Assembly (NCBI RefSeq): GCF_039536245.1 | Contig: NZ_BAAAYN010000004.1 | Span: 202,914 to 266,913 of the forward strand | DNA from: Cryptosporangium minutisporangium | Lineage (GTDB): Bacteria; Actinomycetota; Actinomycetes; Mycobacteriales; Cryptosporangiaceae | Direction of reading: 5' to 3' | Length of the DNA: 64,000 bases | Shown: positions 48,504 through 57,020 of the stretch, piece by piece | How the letters are laid out: each line of letters starts with the position of its first letter | Numbering within the stretch: position 1 is the first letter of the stretch | The notes under the pieces: model-generated | Told to the model about the DNA's origin: nothing | The model's input: only the letters and a program-made list of their open reading frames with translations | Databases searched by the model: none | Made by a program: the position numbers and the translations under genes

Positions 48504-50407
48504 GGAAACGGATGCGGCACCCGGTGGATCTCCTCCTCGGTGAGATCGCCGGCGCGCCAGCCGGCCCGGCGGAACGCCGTGCGGAGCCTGGGCATCCGCA
48601 GCGCACGCTGTCGTGACCAGCCGAAGTCGATCGGCAGCAGGCCGGGGACGATCATGCAGACGCTGTGCAGCCCCATCCACTCCTGCTCGGGCGTGGTCTG
48701 ATCGACCACGATCACGTCGAACCCGGCCCGCGTCAGCTCCGCCTGGCAGTGCCGCAGGTCGGCGAGAAGGTCGAACCCGGTGCCGGATCCGGCGGGGTAG
48801 AGCTCGTGCATCGGCATCGGCTCCCGCCGGTCGAGGTAGCGCTGCGCTTGTTTTCGCATGCGCGGCAGCCCGAACAGACCGGAGTGGTCGACGAGCTGAC
48901 GGACATTGCCGTAGTCCTCGGCCATCGCTTCGAGCTCCGCCCACCGCTGCGCGACCTGCCGCGGCATCTGGGGGATGTACGTGAGCACCTCGGCGAGCGC
49001 CGACTCCACCGCGGTCTCCGGGTCCAGGCTCGCCGCCGCCGCGAACGACAACGTGCCCGGCCCTCCGTCGCGCCGGACGGCCAGCCCGGTGACGACCGGT
49101 ACCGCGAGGTCGACCCGGTTGTCGAACGCGCGGACGTCGTAGCCCCGGAGTTCGGCCCGGTCGACCATGGCGCGCAGCGTCGGGCTGGCGGACGACGCGA
49201 GGTCGATCTCGGCGAGCCGGGCACCCCCGTACCAGCCGAGCAGGAAGGCGTCCCGCTCGATCAACTCGAGCAGTCCGAAGAGGATCGCCTCTTCCAGGCA
49301 GCTCCCGACCGCGCACCCGCTGGACGTGGTGAAGACGAAGTTGTCGCCGACCGCACCGGCGCTGTAGTGGCACAGCCTCCGCGGCACCAGGATCGGCCGG
49401 TCGTCGCGCAGCGAGTAGCCGCGTACCCACGGAATACGACGATCGGCGGAGAAGACCGTCGTCGTCGGGTCGTCCCGGTAGGTCTCCGGCGCGTAGAGGC
49501 CGCAGTCAGCCGGGTCGAGGGCCGTGTCCCCGAGCGCACGGTAGGAGTCGAGGATCGGCTCCGGGGCCCGGCGACGATGGGTGCCGGCGTAGCGCTCCAG
49601 ACCTTCCAGCGTGGCCAACCCACGACTGGCGGCCACGGAGTTCGCCTGACCGCTCCAGGTCACGTCGACCAGACCGGCGTAGCTCCGCACGAACACGCTC
49701 CCGGTCACCGGCGCGGTGGTCGGTGAGGTCAGATTGAGCACCGTGCCGGCGCAGAGCGCACCGCACACGGGATTGACCAACGCCGTCGTCGGCAACGCGT
49801 AGTCGTCCACCGACGTCAACCGGTAGACGTCCGGCGCGGGCTTGAGCCGGCGGCGCAGCCCCGGCTCGACCGGTGGACCGGCCGGACGCGGACACGTCGG
49901 GCAGAGCGGATCGGCCAGCAGGGGGTAGGTCCTCGTCCGCAGCGTCGCGAACTCCAGACACGACACCTGGGCGAGTGCGGAGTCGGCTCGGCCGCCGGTC
50001 ATCACCGCTCGGTAGAGGTGCCAGACGGCGTCGGTGAGGTACTCGGACAGCAGCGGCCAGCCGACGCCCCCGCACGTCGCGTCGCCGGTCTCCAGCGCGT
50101 CGCGTTCCGAGCGCGAGCGCAGCCGCTGCCATCGCGCCCCGAGGCAGTGCCCGCAGGCCCGCGGCGGGCCGCCGTTGGCGCCCCACGGTCCGATCAGGAC
50201 CGCGCTCGCGGTCAGGTGGACGTTGGCCGACCCCCGTGCCGGCTCCGGCCGGGCCAGGACGTCGGCGGCGCCGAGCGCCACCACGTCCGGGCGCGGGAGC
50301 CCGGGCTCGGTGCCGTCGTACCGGTCGAGCAGCGCGTGCCGCAGCTCGACCGCGGTCGCGGCGAGCGGGGACTCGTCGCGGCTCACCCGCTCGGCCAGCA
50401 CGGTCAC
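48500..50407 (-). CDS. YcaO-domain cyclodehydratase (first copy)
   Basis: A 635-residue azoline-forming enzyme. The N-terminal part carries two Cys pairs (ACGHCLGARWQRL and CPTCPRP), a zinc-binding feature of TOMM proteins. The C-terminal YcaO ATPase domain has SGQANSVAASRGLATLEGLE, TTSSGCAVGSCLEEAILFGL and LIERDAFLLGWYGG, then SFAAAASLDPETAVESALAE. It ends in the Pro-rich tail VPHPFP used by active YcaO enzymes. It uses ATP to activate the amide in Cys/Ser/Thr cyclisation. Last gene of the minus-strand operon (GTG overlaps the permease stop). Confidence 0.92.
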   Translation of the reverse strand: MTVLAERVSRDESPLAATAVELRHALLDRYDGTEPGLPRPDVVALGAADVLARPEPARGSANVHLTASAVLIGPWGANGGPPRACGHCLGARWQRLRSRSERDALETGDATCGGVGWPLLSEYLTDAVWHLYRAVMTGGRADSALAQVSCLEFATLRTRTYPLLADPLCPTCPRPAGPPVEPGLRRRLKPAPDVYRLTSVDDYALPTTALVNPVCGALCAGTVLNLTSPTTAPVTGSVFVRSYAGLVDVTWSGQANSVAASRGLATLEGLERYAGTHRRRAPEPILDSYRALGDTALDPADCGLYAPETYRDDPTTTVFSADRRIPWVRGYSLRDDRPILVPRRLCHYSAGAVGDNFVFTTSSGCAVGSCLEEAILFGLLELIERDAFLLGWYGGARLAEIDLASSASPTLRAMVDRAELRGYDVRAFDNRVDLAVPVVTGLAVRRDGGPGTLSFAAAASLDPETAVESALAEVLTYIPQMPRQVAQRWAELEAMAEDYGNVRQLVDHSGLFGLPRMRKQAQRYLDRREPMPMHELYPAGSGTGFDLLADLRHCQAELTRAGFDVIVVDQTTPEQEWMGLHSVCMIVPGLLPIDFGWSRQRALRMPRLRTAFRRAGWRAGDLTEEEIHRVPHPFP

Positions 50408-51159
50408 GGCTGGTTGCTCCAGCGGAACATGCGCATGCCGATCGCACCGAACACGATCGTGAAGCCGGCGAGCGCCGCACAGGCGATGCCGTAGTCGGCC
50501 AGAGTGCCGCGGCCGGCGAGGGCGTACGACATGCCGTCGTTGACGTAGCGCAGCGGCAGCACCTTGGAGATGACCTGGAGGAATCCCGGCATGAGGTGGA
50601 GTGGGAAGAACGAGCCGGAGAGGAACGCCATCGGCACGATCACGCAGTTGGCCACGGCGGCGACGGCCTCCGGGGTCTTGGTCCGGGCGCCGACGATCAG
50701 GCCGAGCGCGAGGAACGTGGCGATCGCGAGCACCAGGATCGGCAGGGCCAGTGGCCAGCGAGGGTCCAAGCTCATGCCGAGGAACGGCAGCATCGCCACC
50801 CCGACGAAGAGCACGGCTTGCAGGACGCCGATGAACTGTGCCACCACGAACCGGGACGCGAGCACCGACCACAGCGGCGCCGGGGTCATCCGGATCAGCC
50901 GCAGCAGGTCGTCATTGCGCCACTGCATGAGCGTGAAGGCGACGGTGAAGAGCGCGGCGTTGGCCAGCCCCCAGGACAGTACGCCCGGCGCGATGTAGGT
51001 GATGTAGTTGACGGAGGTGTCCTCGACCTGCTGACCCTGGAAGATCAGGCCGAAAACGACGAGGAAGATCAGCGGGAAGGCGAACGTGAAGAACACCGTC
51101 GTGGCGTCGCGGGTGGAGCCCCGATAGGCGGCCTTGGTGAGGGCGGAGTAAGCGGTCAT
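50404..51159 (-). CDS. ABC-2 type transporter permease
   Basis: A 251-residue permease with six hydrophobic segments, for example VFFTFAFPLIFLVVFGLIFQ, YIAPGVLSWGLANAALFTVA and VAAVANCVIVPMAFLSGSFF. The ABC-2 signature near the last is AFLSGSFFPLHLMPGFLQVI. It pairs with the ATPase immediately upstream (4-bp overlap) and forms a drug/peptide exporter. In this operon it most likely exports the mature azole peptide and gives self-protection. Confidence 0.9.
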   Translation of the reverse strand: MTAYSALTKAAYRGSTRDATTVFFTFAFPLIFLVVFGLIFQGQQVEDTSVNYITYIAPGVLSWGLANAALFTVAFTLMQWRNDDLLRLIRMTPAPLWSVLASRFVVAQFIGVLQAVLFVGVAMLPFLGMSLDPRWPLALPILVLAIATFLALGLIVGARTKTPEAVAAVANCVIVPMAFLSGSFFPLHLMPGFLQVISKVLPLRYVNDGMSYALAGRGTLADYGIACAALAGFTIVFGAIGMRMFRWSNQP

Positions 51160-52058
51160 GACGTGAGCTCCAGATAGATGTCTTCCAGCGTCACCGTGCG
51201 GGTCTCGACACCGTCGAGCCCGACCGCGCCGCCGACCGCCGTCAGCAGCCGACCTCCGGACGTGGTCGAGATGACGAGGCTGTCGCCCTCGACGACGGCG
51301 TCCTCGGCACCGTCGAGCAGTAGGGCATCCGCCACGCTCAGCCGGTCGGCCGCGAGCAGCACCTTGGACGGCAATGCGGAGCCGCCGATCAGATCGCGCG
51401 GACTGCCGAGGGCTACGACGGCGCCGTCGGCGATGATCGCGACCCGGTCGCAGAGCGCGTCGGCCTCGTCGAGGTGGTGCGTGGTGTAGATGATCGTCTT
51501 CCCGGCGGCCTGCAGCCCCCGCAGCGTCGTCCACAGCTCGCGGCGAGCCTGCGGATCCAGCGAAGCCGTCGGCTCGTCCAGGAAGAGGACCTCGGGATCG
51601 TGGGTGAGCGCGGAGGCGATGGCCAACCGCTGTCGCTGGCCGCCGGAGATCGCCTTCACCCGGGTGTCGGCGGCGCCGGTGAGGCCGACCAGTGCCAGCG
51701 TCCGGTCGACCGCCTCCGGCGGCGCGCCGTAGAGCGCGGCGACCGTCTCCAGGTGCTCGCGTGCGCTCAGCCGGGGGAAGAACGCGGAGCTCTGGGTCTG
51801 CACGCCGATCCGGCGCAGCAGGGGCACCGTCCGCGGCACCGGGGCCATGCCCAGGACGGCGACCGTCCCGGCGTCGGCCTCCCGGAGGCCCTCCATGATC
51901 TCGATCAGCGTCGTCTTGCCGGCGCCGTTGGGTCCGACGAGACCGAAGAACTCGCTCCGGTGCACGACGAGTGAGATGCCCGCCAGTGCCCGTACCTCGC
52001 CGTACTGCTTCCGGACGTCTGTCAGGACGACAGCGTCGCTGTTCATCGATGTGCTCAT
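51156..52058 (-). CDS. ABC transporter ATPase (DrrA-like)
   Basis: A 300-residue ATPase. Walker A is GPNGAGKTTLIEI, the signature is ISGGQRQRLAIASAL, Walker B is DPEVLFLDEPTASLDPQARR and the H-loop is TTHHLDEADALC. It has the C-terminal extension of DrrA-type daunorubicin exporter ATPases. Translationally coupled to the permease downstream and the M50 protease upstream. It would energise export of the RiPP product. Confidence 0.92.
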   Translation of the reverse strand: MSTSMNSDAVVLTDVRKQYGEVRALAGISLVVHRSEFFGLVGPNGAGKTTLIEIMEGLREADAGTVAVLGMAPVPRTVPLLRRIGVQTQSSAFFPRLSAREHLETVAALYGAPPEAVDRTLALVGLTGAADTRVKAISGGQRQRLAIASALTHDPEVLFLDEPTASLDPQARRELWTTLRGLQAAGKTIIYTTHHLDEADALCDRVAIIADGAVVALGSPRDLIGGSALPSKVLLAADRLSVADALLLDGAEDAVVEGDSLVISTTSGGRLLTAVGGAVGLDGVETRTVTLEDIYLELTS

Positions 52059-53233
52059 CGGATCTCTTCCTTCGGGGTGGTAGGGCGGGTGCGCGAGTCC
52101 GCCGGGCGGGCCAGCCAGCCGGCCAGCGTCATCGAGAGAACCGCGATCGTGATCACGACGCCGGGTGAGCCGAACCGCTCCGTGACCAGCCGGCGGCAGG
52201 CCAGCAGCACTCCCACCGCCGCGCCGGTGGCCGCGACGACGCCGAACAGTGCGTACAGGCCGTAGAGGAGCCGAGCCTTCGACCGGTACGCGGCGGCACC
52301 AGGGCCGCGCCCGACCGCGCGACGCAGCAGTAGGTGGACGAACCGGCGACTCTCGGTCGTCAGATGCGCGACCCGGAGGCCGTGGCCGAGCATCTTGTAC
52401 CCGTCCAGCGGAGCCAGCGGGATCAGGTTCAGCATCGCCTGGGCACTGCCGACGAGCAGCAGGCCGGCCAGCGCCGGTCGGGCCTCGGACGACGTCGGCA
52501 GCACCACCCACACGACCGCGATGGGCAGCAGCAGCGCTGCGTTGACCAGTGCGCCCGACCCCGCGATGACGATCTGCCGAAGCGGCGAGCGCAGGTAGAG
52601 GTAGCTGTCGACGGTGCAGCGCAGCGTCAGCAGGCTGATGCCCGTCACCGGGCAGCCGAAGTGCCTGGCCGCGAGGCCGTGTCCCAGCTCGTGCAGTGCC
52701 GCGCTGAACCAGACGAGCCCGGCGACGCCGATCAGCAGCAGTGGTCGCTCCAGCAGCCACCGCCCGCCGTCGAGCAGCTCGCCCAGGTGCAGCGCGAGGT
52801 AGAGCTCCATGGCCACGACCATCCCGAGCAGCGGCCAGAGGACGCCGCCGGTGATCGCGAAGCCGACTAGCCGCTGCGCCGCCACGACGATCCCCGGCGC
52901 CGACGGCTCGCTCGCCTCGGGCGTCGCGGTATGCGGCTCGTCTCCCGGGACGAGCAGCTCGCGGGCGGCGAGCAGCCCGACGAATTGCCGCCAGTGCGCC
53001 TCACCGAGCCGGCGGCCGAACACGGCGGCGTAGTCGTCGCCGATCGCGGCGAGGCTGCGGGTACCGTCCAGCCGCTCGAGGAGGAAGTGCTCCTTGCCGC
53101 TGACCTCGAACGCGCGTCCGCTCCGCAGGTCTTTGACGCGGTAGATCTCACCGGGTCCGCGCAGCACCGCCCCGCCGAGCAGCACGTCGCGGCGTAACCG
53201 CGGCTGCGCGTCGAGCAGGGCCGCGGTGCTCAC
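52055..53233 (-). CDS. M50 metalloprotease with N-terminal PqqD-like region
   Basis: A 392-residue membrane protein. Residues about 1-95 resemble a PqqD-type leader-binding (RRE) domain (RRDVLLGGAVLRGPGEIYRV, then SGKEHFLLERLDGTRSLAAI). The rest is a site-2-protease-like membrane domain with the zinc motif HELGH (His181, His185) in FSAALHELGHGLAARHFG and a second motif NLIPLAPLDGYKML. Several other helices follow. Such proteins are found in RiPP loci and are candidates for leader removal at the membrane, close to the ABC exporter encoded next. The GTG start overlaps the elimination gene stop. Confidence 0.85.
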   Translation of the reverse strand: MSTAALLDAQPRLRRDVLLGGAVLRGPGEIYRVKDLRSGRAFEVSGKEHFLLERLDGTRSLAAIGDDYAAVFGRRLGEAHWRQFVGLLAARELLVPGDEPHTATPEASEPSAPGIVVAAQRLVGFAITGGVLWPLLGMVVAMELYLALHLGELLDGGRWLLERPLLLIGVAGLVWFSAALHELGHGLAARHFGCPVTGISLLTLRCTVDSYLYLRSPLRQIVIAGSGALVNAALLLPIAVVWVVLPTSSEARPALAGLLLVGSAQAMLNLIPLAPLDGYKMLGHGLRVAHLTTESRRFVHLLLRRAVGRGPGAAAYRSKARLLYGLYALFGVVAATGAAVGVLLACRRLVTERFGSPGVVITIAVLSMTLAGWLARPADSRTRPTTPKEEIR

Positions 53234-54303
53234 GGTGACTCGTCGGTACGGGCCGGCGGCTCGCTCAGCGACCGTCCGAGGAGGTAGGCCAGGTAGGCCT
53301 CGTCCCGGATCGTCACGTGGAAGCGGTTGTTGGTCATGTGCAGGTACGGCGAGAGCAGCTTCTCCGCGACGGCGTCCGGGTCGGTCAGGCGCTCCTGACC
53401 GGTACCGTCCCACGAGCCGAAGACCAGCTCGCCGCGGCTCGCGAGGTCCTGCACCCGGGCGCTCAGCTCTCGGCAGTGCACTGCCCAGCCCTGCAGGAAC
53501 ATCGGCAGGCGCTCGGTCTGTCCGCTCTCCAGCGCGTCGAGGGTGTGGGTGAACCGGCGCCCGACGCCGGCGGCCATCGCGCCGTACTGGCGCTCGTACT
53601 CCCCGGTGCCGATGAAGTTGGTTCCGGCGAAGGCCCGGTGCCAGAACTGCAGGTACTTCTCCAGGAACGCGACGACCGCGGCCCGGTCCTTCAGGAAGCA
53701 GCCGGCCATCACCATCATCAGCTGCGCGGACACCCCGAACAGGATCGGTCGCAGGTGCAGGTTCATGCTGCGCATGGAGTTCAGGACGACGTCGCTGGAG
53801 TGCTGGAAATGCCACTCCGCGAGCGCCGTGCCGGCCGGACCGCCGTACTTGTCGTACTCGGGTTCGTACGGCCGGAACGAGAACGAGTTGTTCGGGCGCA
53901 GCAGCATCTGGCCGTCCGCGTCGACCAGGTCCGGCGGCGGGCCGCCCGGGTACTCCAGGGCGAAGAGCGTGTTGTACAGCTCGCTGAGGAAGCCGCCGCC
54001 CATCTCGTAGAGCGCGGGGCGACGACGAAGGAACGCCTCGATCGCCGCCGCGCTGCGCTCGCGAACCTCGTCAGTGGCGTCGGCCGACACCGGCCGGAGT
54101 CGCAACCGGACGTGCGGCCCTTCCAGCCAGTAGTTGATGAAGAAATAGCCGGAGATCAGCCCGTCCTCGGTGAGCTCACGGACCAGTGGCCGCACACAGT
54201 GGACCAGCAACGGCTGCGCGTTCGCGGCGTAGAAGATGTGGATGGCCTGCCAGTCACCGGCGACGGACACCGGGTGGGACGGGGCATGTGCGGGGAGCGT
54301 CAT
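53230..54303 (-). CDS. LanB-type small (elimination/cycloaddition-like) thiopeptide protein
   Basis: A 357-residue protein of the thiopeptide-type bacteriocin biosynthesis domain (SpaB_C). Signals are WQAIHIFYAANAQPLLVHCV, then SGYFFINYWLEGPHVRLRLR and EYDKYGGPAGTALAEWHFQH, and a C-terminal MTNNRFHVTIRDEAYLAYLL. In split LanB systems this subunit removes glutamate from glutamyl-Ser/Thr to give dehydroamino acids; paralogues catalyse the [4+2] ring of thiopeptides. Only one such protein is in the window. Its ATG shares one base with the LanB stop, so the two are coupled. Confidence 0.88.
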   Translation of the reverse strand: MTLPAHAPSHPVSVAGDWQAIHIFYAANAQPLLVHCVRPLVRELTEDGLISGYFFINYWLEGPHVRLRLRPVSADATDEVRERSAAAIEAFLRRRPALYEMGGGFLSELYNTLFALEYPGGPPPDLVDADGQMLLRPNNSFSFRPYEPEYDKYGGPAGTALAEWHFQHSSDVVLNSMRSMNLHLRPILFGVSAQLMMVMAGCFLKDRAAVVAFLEKYLQFWHRAFAGTNFIGTGEYERQYGAMAAGVGRRFTHTLDALESGQTERLPMFLQGWAVHCRELSARVQDLASRGELVFGSWDGTGQERLTDPDAVAEKLLSPYLHMTNNRFHVTIRDEAYLAYLLGRSLSEPPARTDESP

Positions 54304-57020
54304 CACTGCCGCCAATGGGTTTGGATCGCCAGCTCGGCGACGTGATCCCCGCGCCCGGAACGGACGTGGAGGTCGTCGTGCTGCGGCAGCATCTCCCGCA
54401 GCACGACGCGGTCCGCCCCGGATTTGACGAGACGTTCGAACGTCGACAGCGACAGGTAACTGTCGAAGTCGAGGTACTGCGGCTTGGCCGGCAGCGGTCC
54501 GCCGTCGCCGGCCTGGACGCTGACGAACACCTGCCGCGGCAGGCCGTGGACGCCGCGCCAGCGTTGCCAGCCGAGGAACCACGTGTGGTCCGGCGAGCCG
54601 GGCGCGCGGATCGGGAGGTCCGCCGCGGTGACCCGCCAGCTCCGTCGGCTGAGCACTAGGCTGCCGATCCGCACCCGGGGCCGGCTCGTCACGCCCTCGC
54701 AGGGCTCCGCCGCCGGTACCCCGCCCCAGAGGTCCAGGTGCCCCATCGAGCTGGGCGAGAGCAACAGCAGCGTCCGCGGCACCTCGGGGAGCACCGATGG
54801 GATCAAGTAGCCGAAGTAGAGCGGGACGACTTCCCGGCCGAGCCGGCGCGAGCGCAGCACCAACCGGTCCTGGACCGGGTCGTGGACGAGGATGAGGTCG
54901 TCCAGGGCGATCTGCCGCTCCGGTGGCGCGCAGCTGTGCTCCCCGGGACAGACGATCTCGTAGTCGGTGAGCCGGCCGTGCAGGTTGAGGTTGGTCGTCG
55001 CAGCGCCGCCGGTGACCTCGGCGAAGACCGCGCCGGAGGGCTGGATCGCCCGGCCGGTGTGCCGCAGCTCGTCGGAGAGGCCGGTGGGGGCCCCGAAGCC
55101 CGCACCGTCGTCGAAACAGTGCGTGAACCGACTGAACGCGAACGACAGGCCGCCGTACGACTGGTTCAGGACGACGAGCGGGTCCGGGTTCCGGACGGCG
55201 AGCTGGAGGAAGTGGCTCTGCGCGATCGTGGCACCGGCGATCGGCGCCAGCCGTCGTGCGACGTCCGCGGCCAGCTCGTCGTCGAGGTAGACCTCCCCGT
55301 CCGGCTGGGATCGGGCCCAGAGCGCCCGCATGCCGGCGACGAAGTGCCTGCGGGCCTCGTCCAGCGCGGTGATCTCGGGCAGCCGCATCCAGTTCTCCTC
55401 CGGCACGTACTCCCCGTCGTCGTCGAAGGGGCGCCGGTCGGCGGTGAAGGAGGCGTACTGGTCGTAGAAGTCCTCGTGGAAGTCGGCGACGAGCTGGAGC
55501 ACGTCGGCGCACTCCCCGCCGGTGCCGAACCGGGCCAGGAAGAAGCCCTTGAACGTGATCCGGTGGGCCAGCGTGCGGTCGAAGACCGGGAGGATCCGCT
55601 CGACCGCGGTGAGGGCCGGGCCGACGAGCCGCATCCACGCGGCGAGGTCGAGACCGAGGGCACGGTCGGCGACCCGCACGTCTTCGTAGAGCAGGGTCTG
55701 CGGCATGGTGGCGTCCTCGCTGCCCAGTCCACGCACCAGCCCTTGCAGGTCGGCGCGCAGCGCGGTCAGCAGAGCTCGCCTGGTGGCCGCGTCGGCGGTC
55801 GGGTACCGGTCGAGGTGCCCGATCGGTGCGGCCAGCCCCGCGGCGAGTTCGGTCGCCCAGGGCCGGTCCAGGCCGCGGAGCGCGTCTCGCATCGCGCGCA
55901 GCGGTTCCGGGGTGTGGACGTCGATGTGCAGGCACCGAACTTGCAGCATGCCCAGGTCGAGCAGGGTCGAGAGATAGCGTTCGCACTCCTCCGGCCGGGC
56001 ACCCTGCTGGGTCGCCAGCCAGCGCACCACGTCGCCGCAGCGGAGCGCCGGGCGCTCGGCGAAGACGTCGAAGAGCCGATCGAGGATGCCGCTGCGGCGC
56101 AGGAAGAACATCTGGTCCTGGACGGTGTCGAAGCTGACCGACGCGCTGTCGTCGCCGGTCGTCACCGATCGGCGTACGTAGCGGATCCGGTCGTCGTCGC
56201 GGCGCCAGCCGGGTGCGAGCTCGACCGGCAGATCACCGCGCCGCGGCGGATCGGCCAAGATCGCCTCGGCCAGGCGGCCGAGTACGACGACGTTGATCCG
56301 CGCGTGGCTCGACCAGTCCTCGGGCACCGTGACCCGGGCTCCGTCGGTGAGGTCATCCGTGGGCCGCACGGACGTCGCCCGGCCGAGCCCCACCCCGGTG
56401 AACGTGCTGAACGGGCTCGTCTTGCAGGCGGTGCGGTAGAGGTACGCGAGCAGGGACTGCTCCAGCCTGCGTGCCCGCTTGTCGGCCTTGACCAGGGCGT
56501 CCGGGGCAAGCGTCCGGAGCTGACCGGCCAGGGTGGGCGAGGCCAGCGGGAGTGCCAGCAGGAGCCGCTCCTCGTCGGCCAGGCGCCGCAGTTCGTAGCG
56601 GCTGGCGACGAGCTCCCTCGCGATCCGGTCCGGTCCGGACGTGTCGAGCTCCGCGACCAGCCGGAGTGCGGTGATCCACTCCTCGAACAGGACGGCGGCT
56701 TTGTCGTCGAGGGCCGAGACGAGCGCCGACGCGTCGGCAGGGGCCGCCGGGAGCGTGCCGCGGTGCACCTGGCGACGCAGCCGCAGCAGACCGCGGCGGC
56801 TCTCCTCGTCGTCGTTTCCGGCGATCAGGTCGTGCAGTGCGTCGGCCAGCTCGGTGCCCCGGGCGCACAGGGCGGCCTCCTCGCGGAGCATCTCCTCCGC
56901 CCAGGAGGTGCTGTCCGGGCAGCGCAGCGGGTGCACGACGGACGCCGGCAGACCGGCGACCCGGAGCATGAACAGCGGTGCGTACGGCGTCGCGCCGTTC
57001 CGCGGCTCAGACGAGTTCAT
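54303..57020 (-). CDS. LanB-type tRNA-dependent glutamylation protein
   Basis: A 905-residue lantibiotic dehydratase N-terminal protein. Recognisable pieces are APLFMLRVAGLPASVVHPLR near the start, YRTACKTSPFSTFTGVGLGR (the family KTSPFSTFT), then TFKGFFLARFGTGGECADVL and LNQSYGGLSFAFSRFTHCFD, and later YLDFDSYLSLSTFERLV. It attaches glutamate from glutamyl-tRNA to Ser/Thr of the precursor. The SpaB_C partner follows as a separate gene, the split layout of thiopeptide and goadsporin loci. The ATG overlaps the SagB-like stop by 14 bp. Confidence 0.92.
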   Translation of the reverse strand: MNSSEPRNGATPYAPLFMLRVAGLPASVVHPLRCPDSTSWAEEMLREEAALCARGTELADALHDLIAGNDDEESRRGLLRLRRQVHRGTLPAAPADASALVSALDDKAAVLFEEWITALRLVAELDTSGPDRIARELVASRYELRRLADEERLLLALPLASPTLAGQLRTLAPDALVKADKRARRLEQSLLAYLYRTACKTSPFSTFTGVGLGRATSVRPTDDLTDGARVTVPEDWSSHARINVVVLGRLAEAILADPPRRGDLPVELAPGWRRDDDRIRYVRRSVTTGDDSASVSFDTVQDQMFFLRRSGILDRLFDVFAERPALRCGDVVRWLATQQGARPEECERYLSTLLDLGMLQVRCLHIDVHTPEPLRAMRDALRGLDRPWATELAAGLAAPIGHLDRYPTADAATRRALLTALRADLQGLVRGLGSEDATMPQTLLYEDVRVADRALGLDLAAWMRLVGPALTAVERILPVFDRTLAHRITFKGFFLARFGTGGECADVLQLVADFHEDFYDQYASFTADRRPFDDDGEYVPEENWMRLPEITALDEARRHFVAGMRALWARSQPDGEVYLDDELAADVARRLAPIAGATIAQSHFLQLAVRNPDPLVVLNQSYGGLSFAFSRFTHCFDDGAGFGAPTGLSDELRHTGRAIQPSGAVFAEVTGGAATTNLNLHGRLTDYEIVCPGEHSCAPPERQIALDDLILVHDPVQDRLVLRSRRLGREVVPLYFGYLIPSVLPEVPRTLLLLSPSSMGHLDLWGGVPAAEPCEGVTSRPRVRIGSLVLSRRSWRVTAADLPIRAPGSPDHTWFLGWQRWRGVHGLPRQVFVSVQAGDGGPLPAKPQYLDFDSYLSLSTFERLVKSGADRVVLREMLPQHDDLHVRSGRGDHVAELAIQTHWRQ

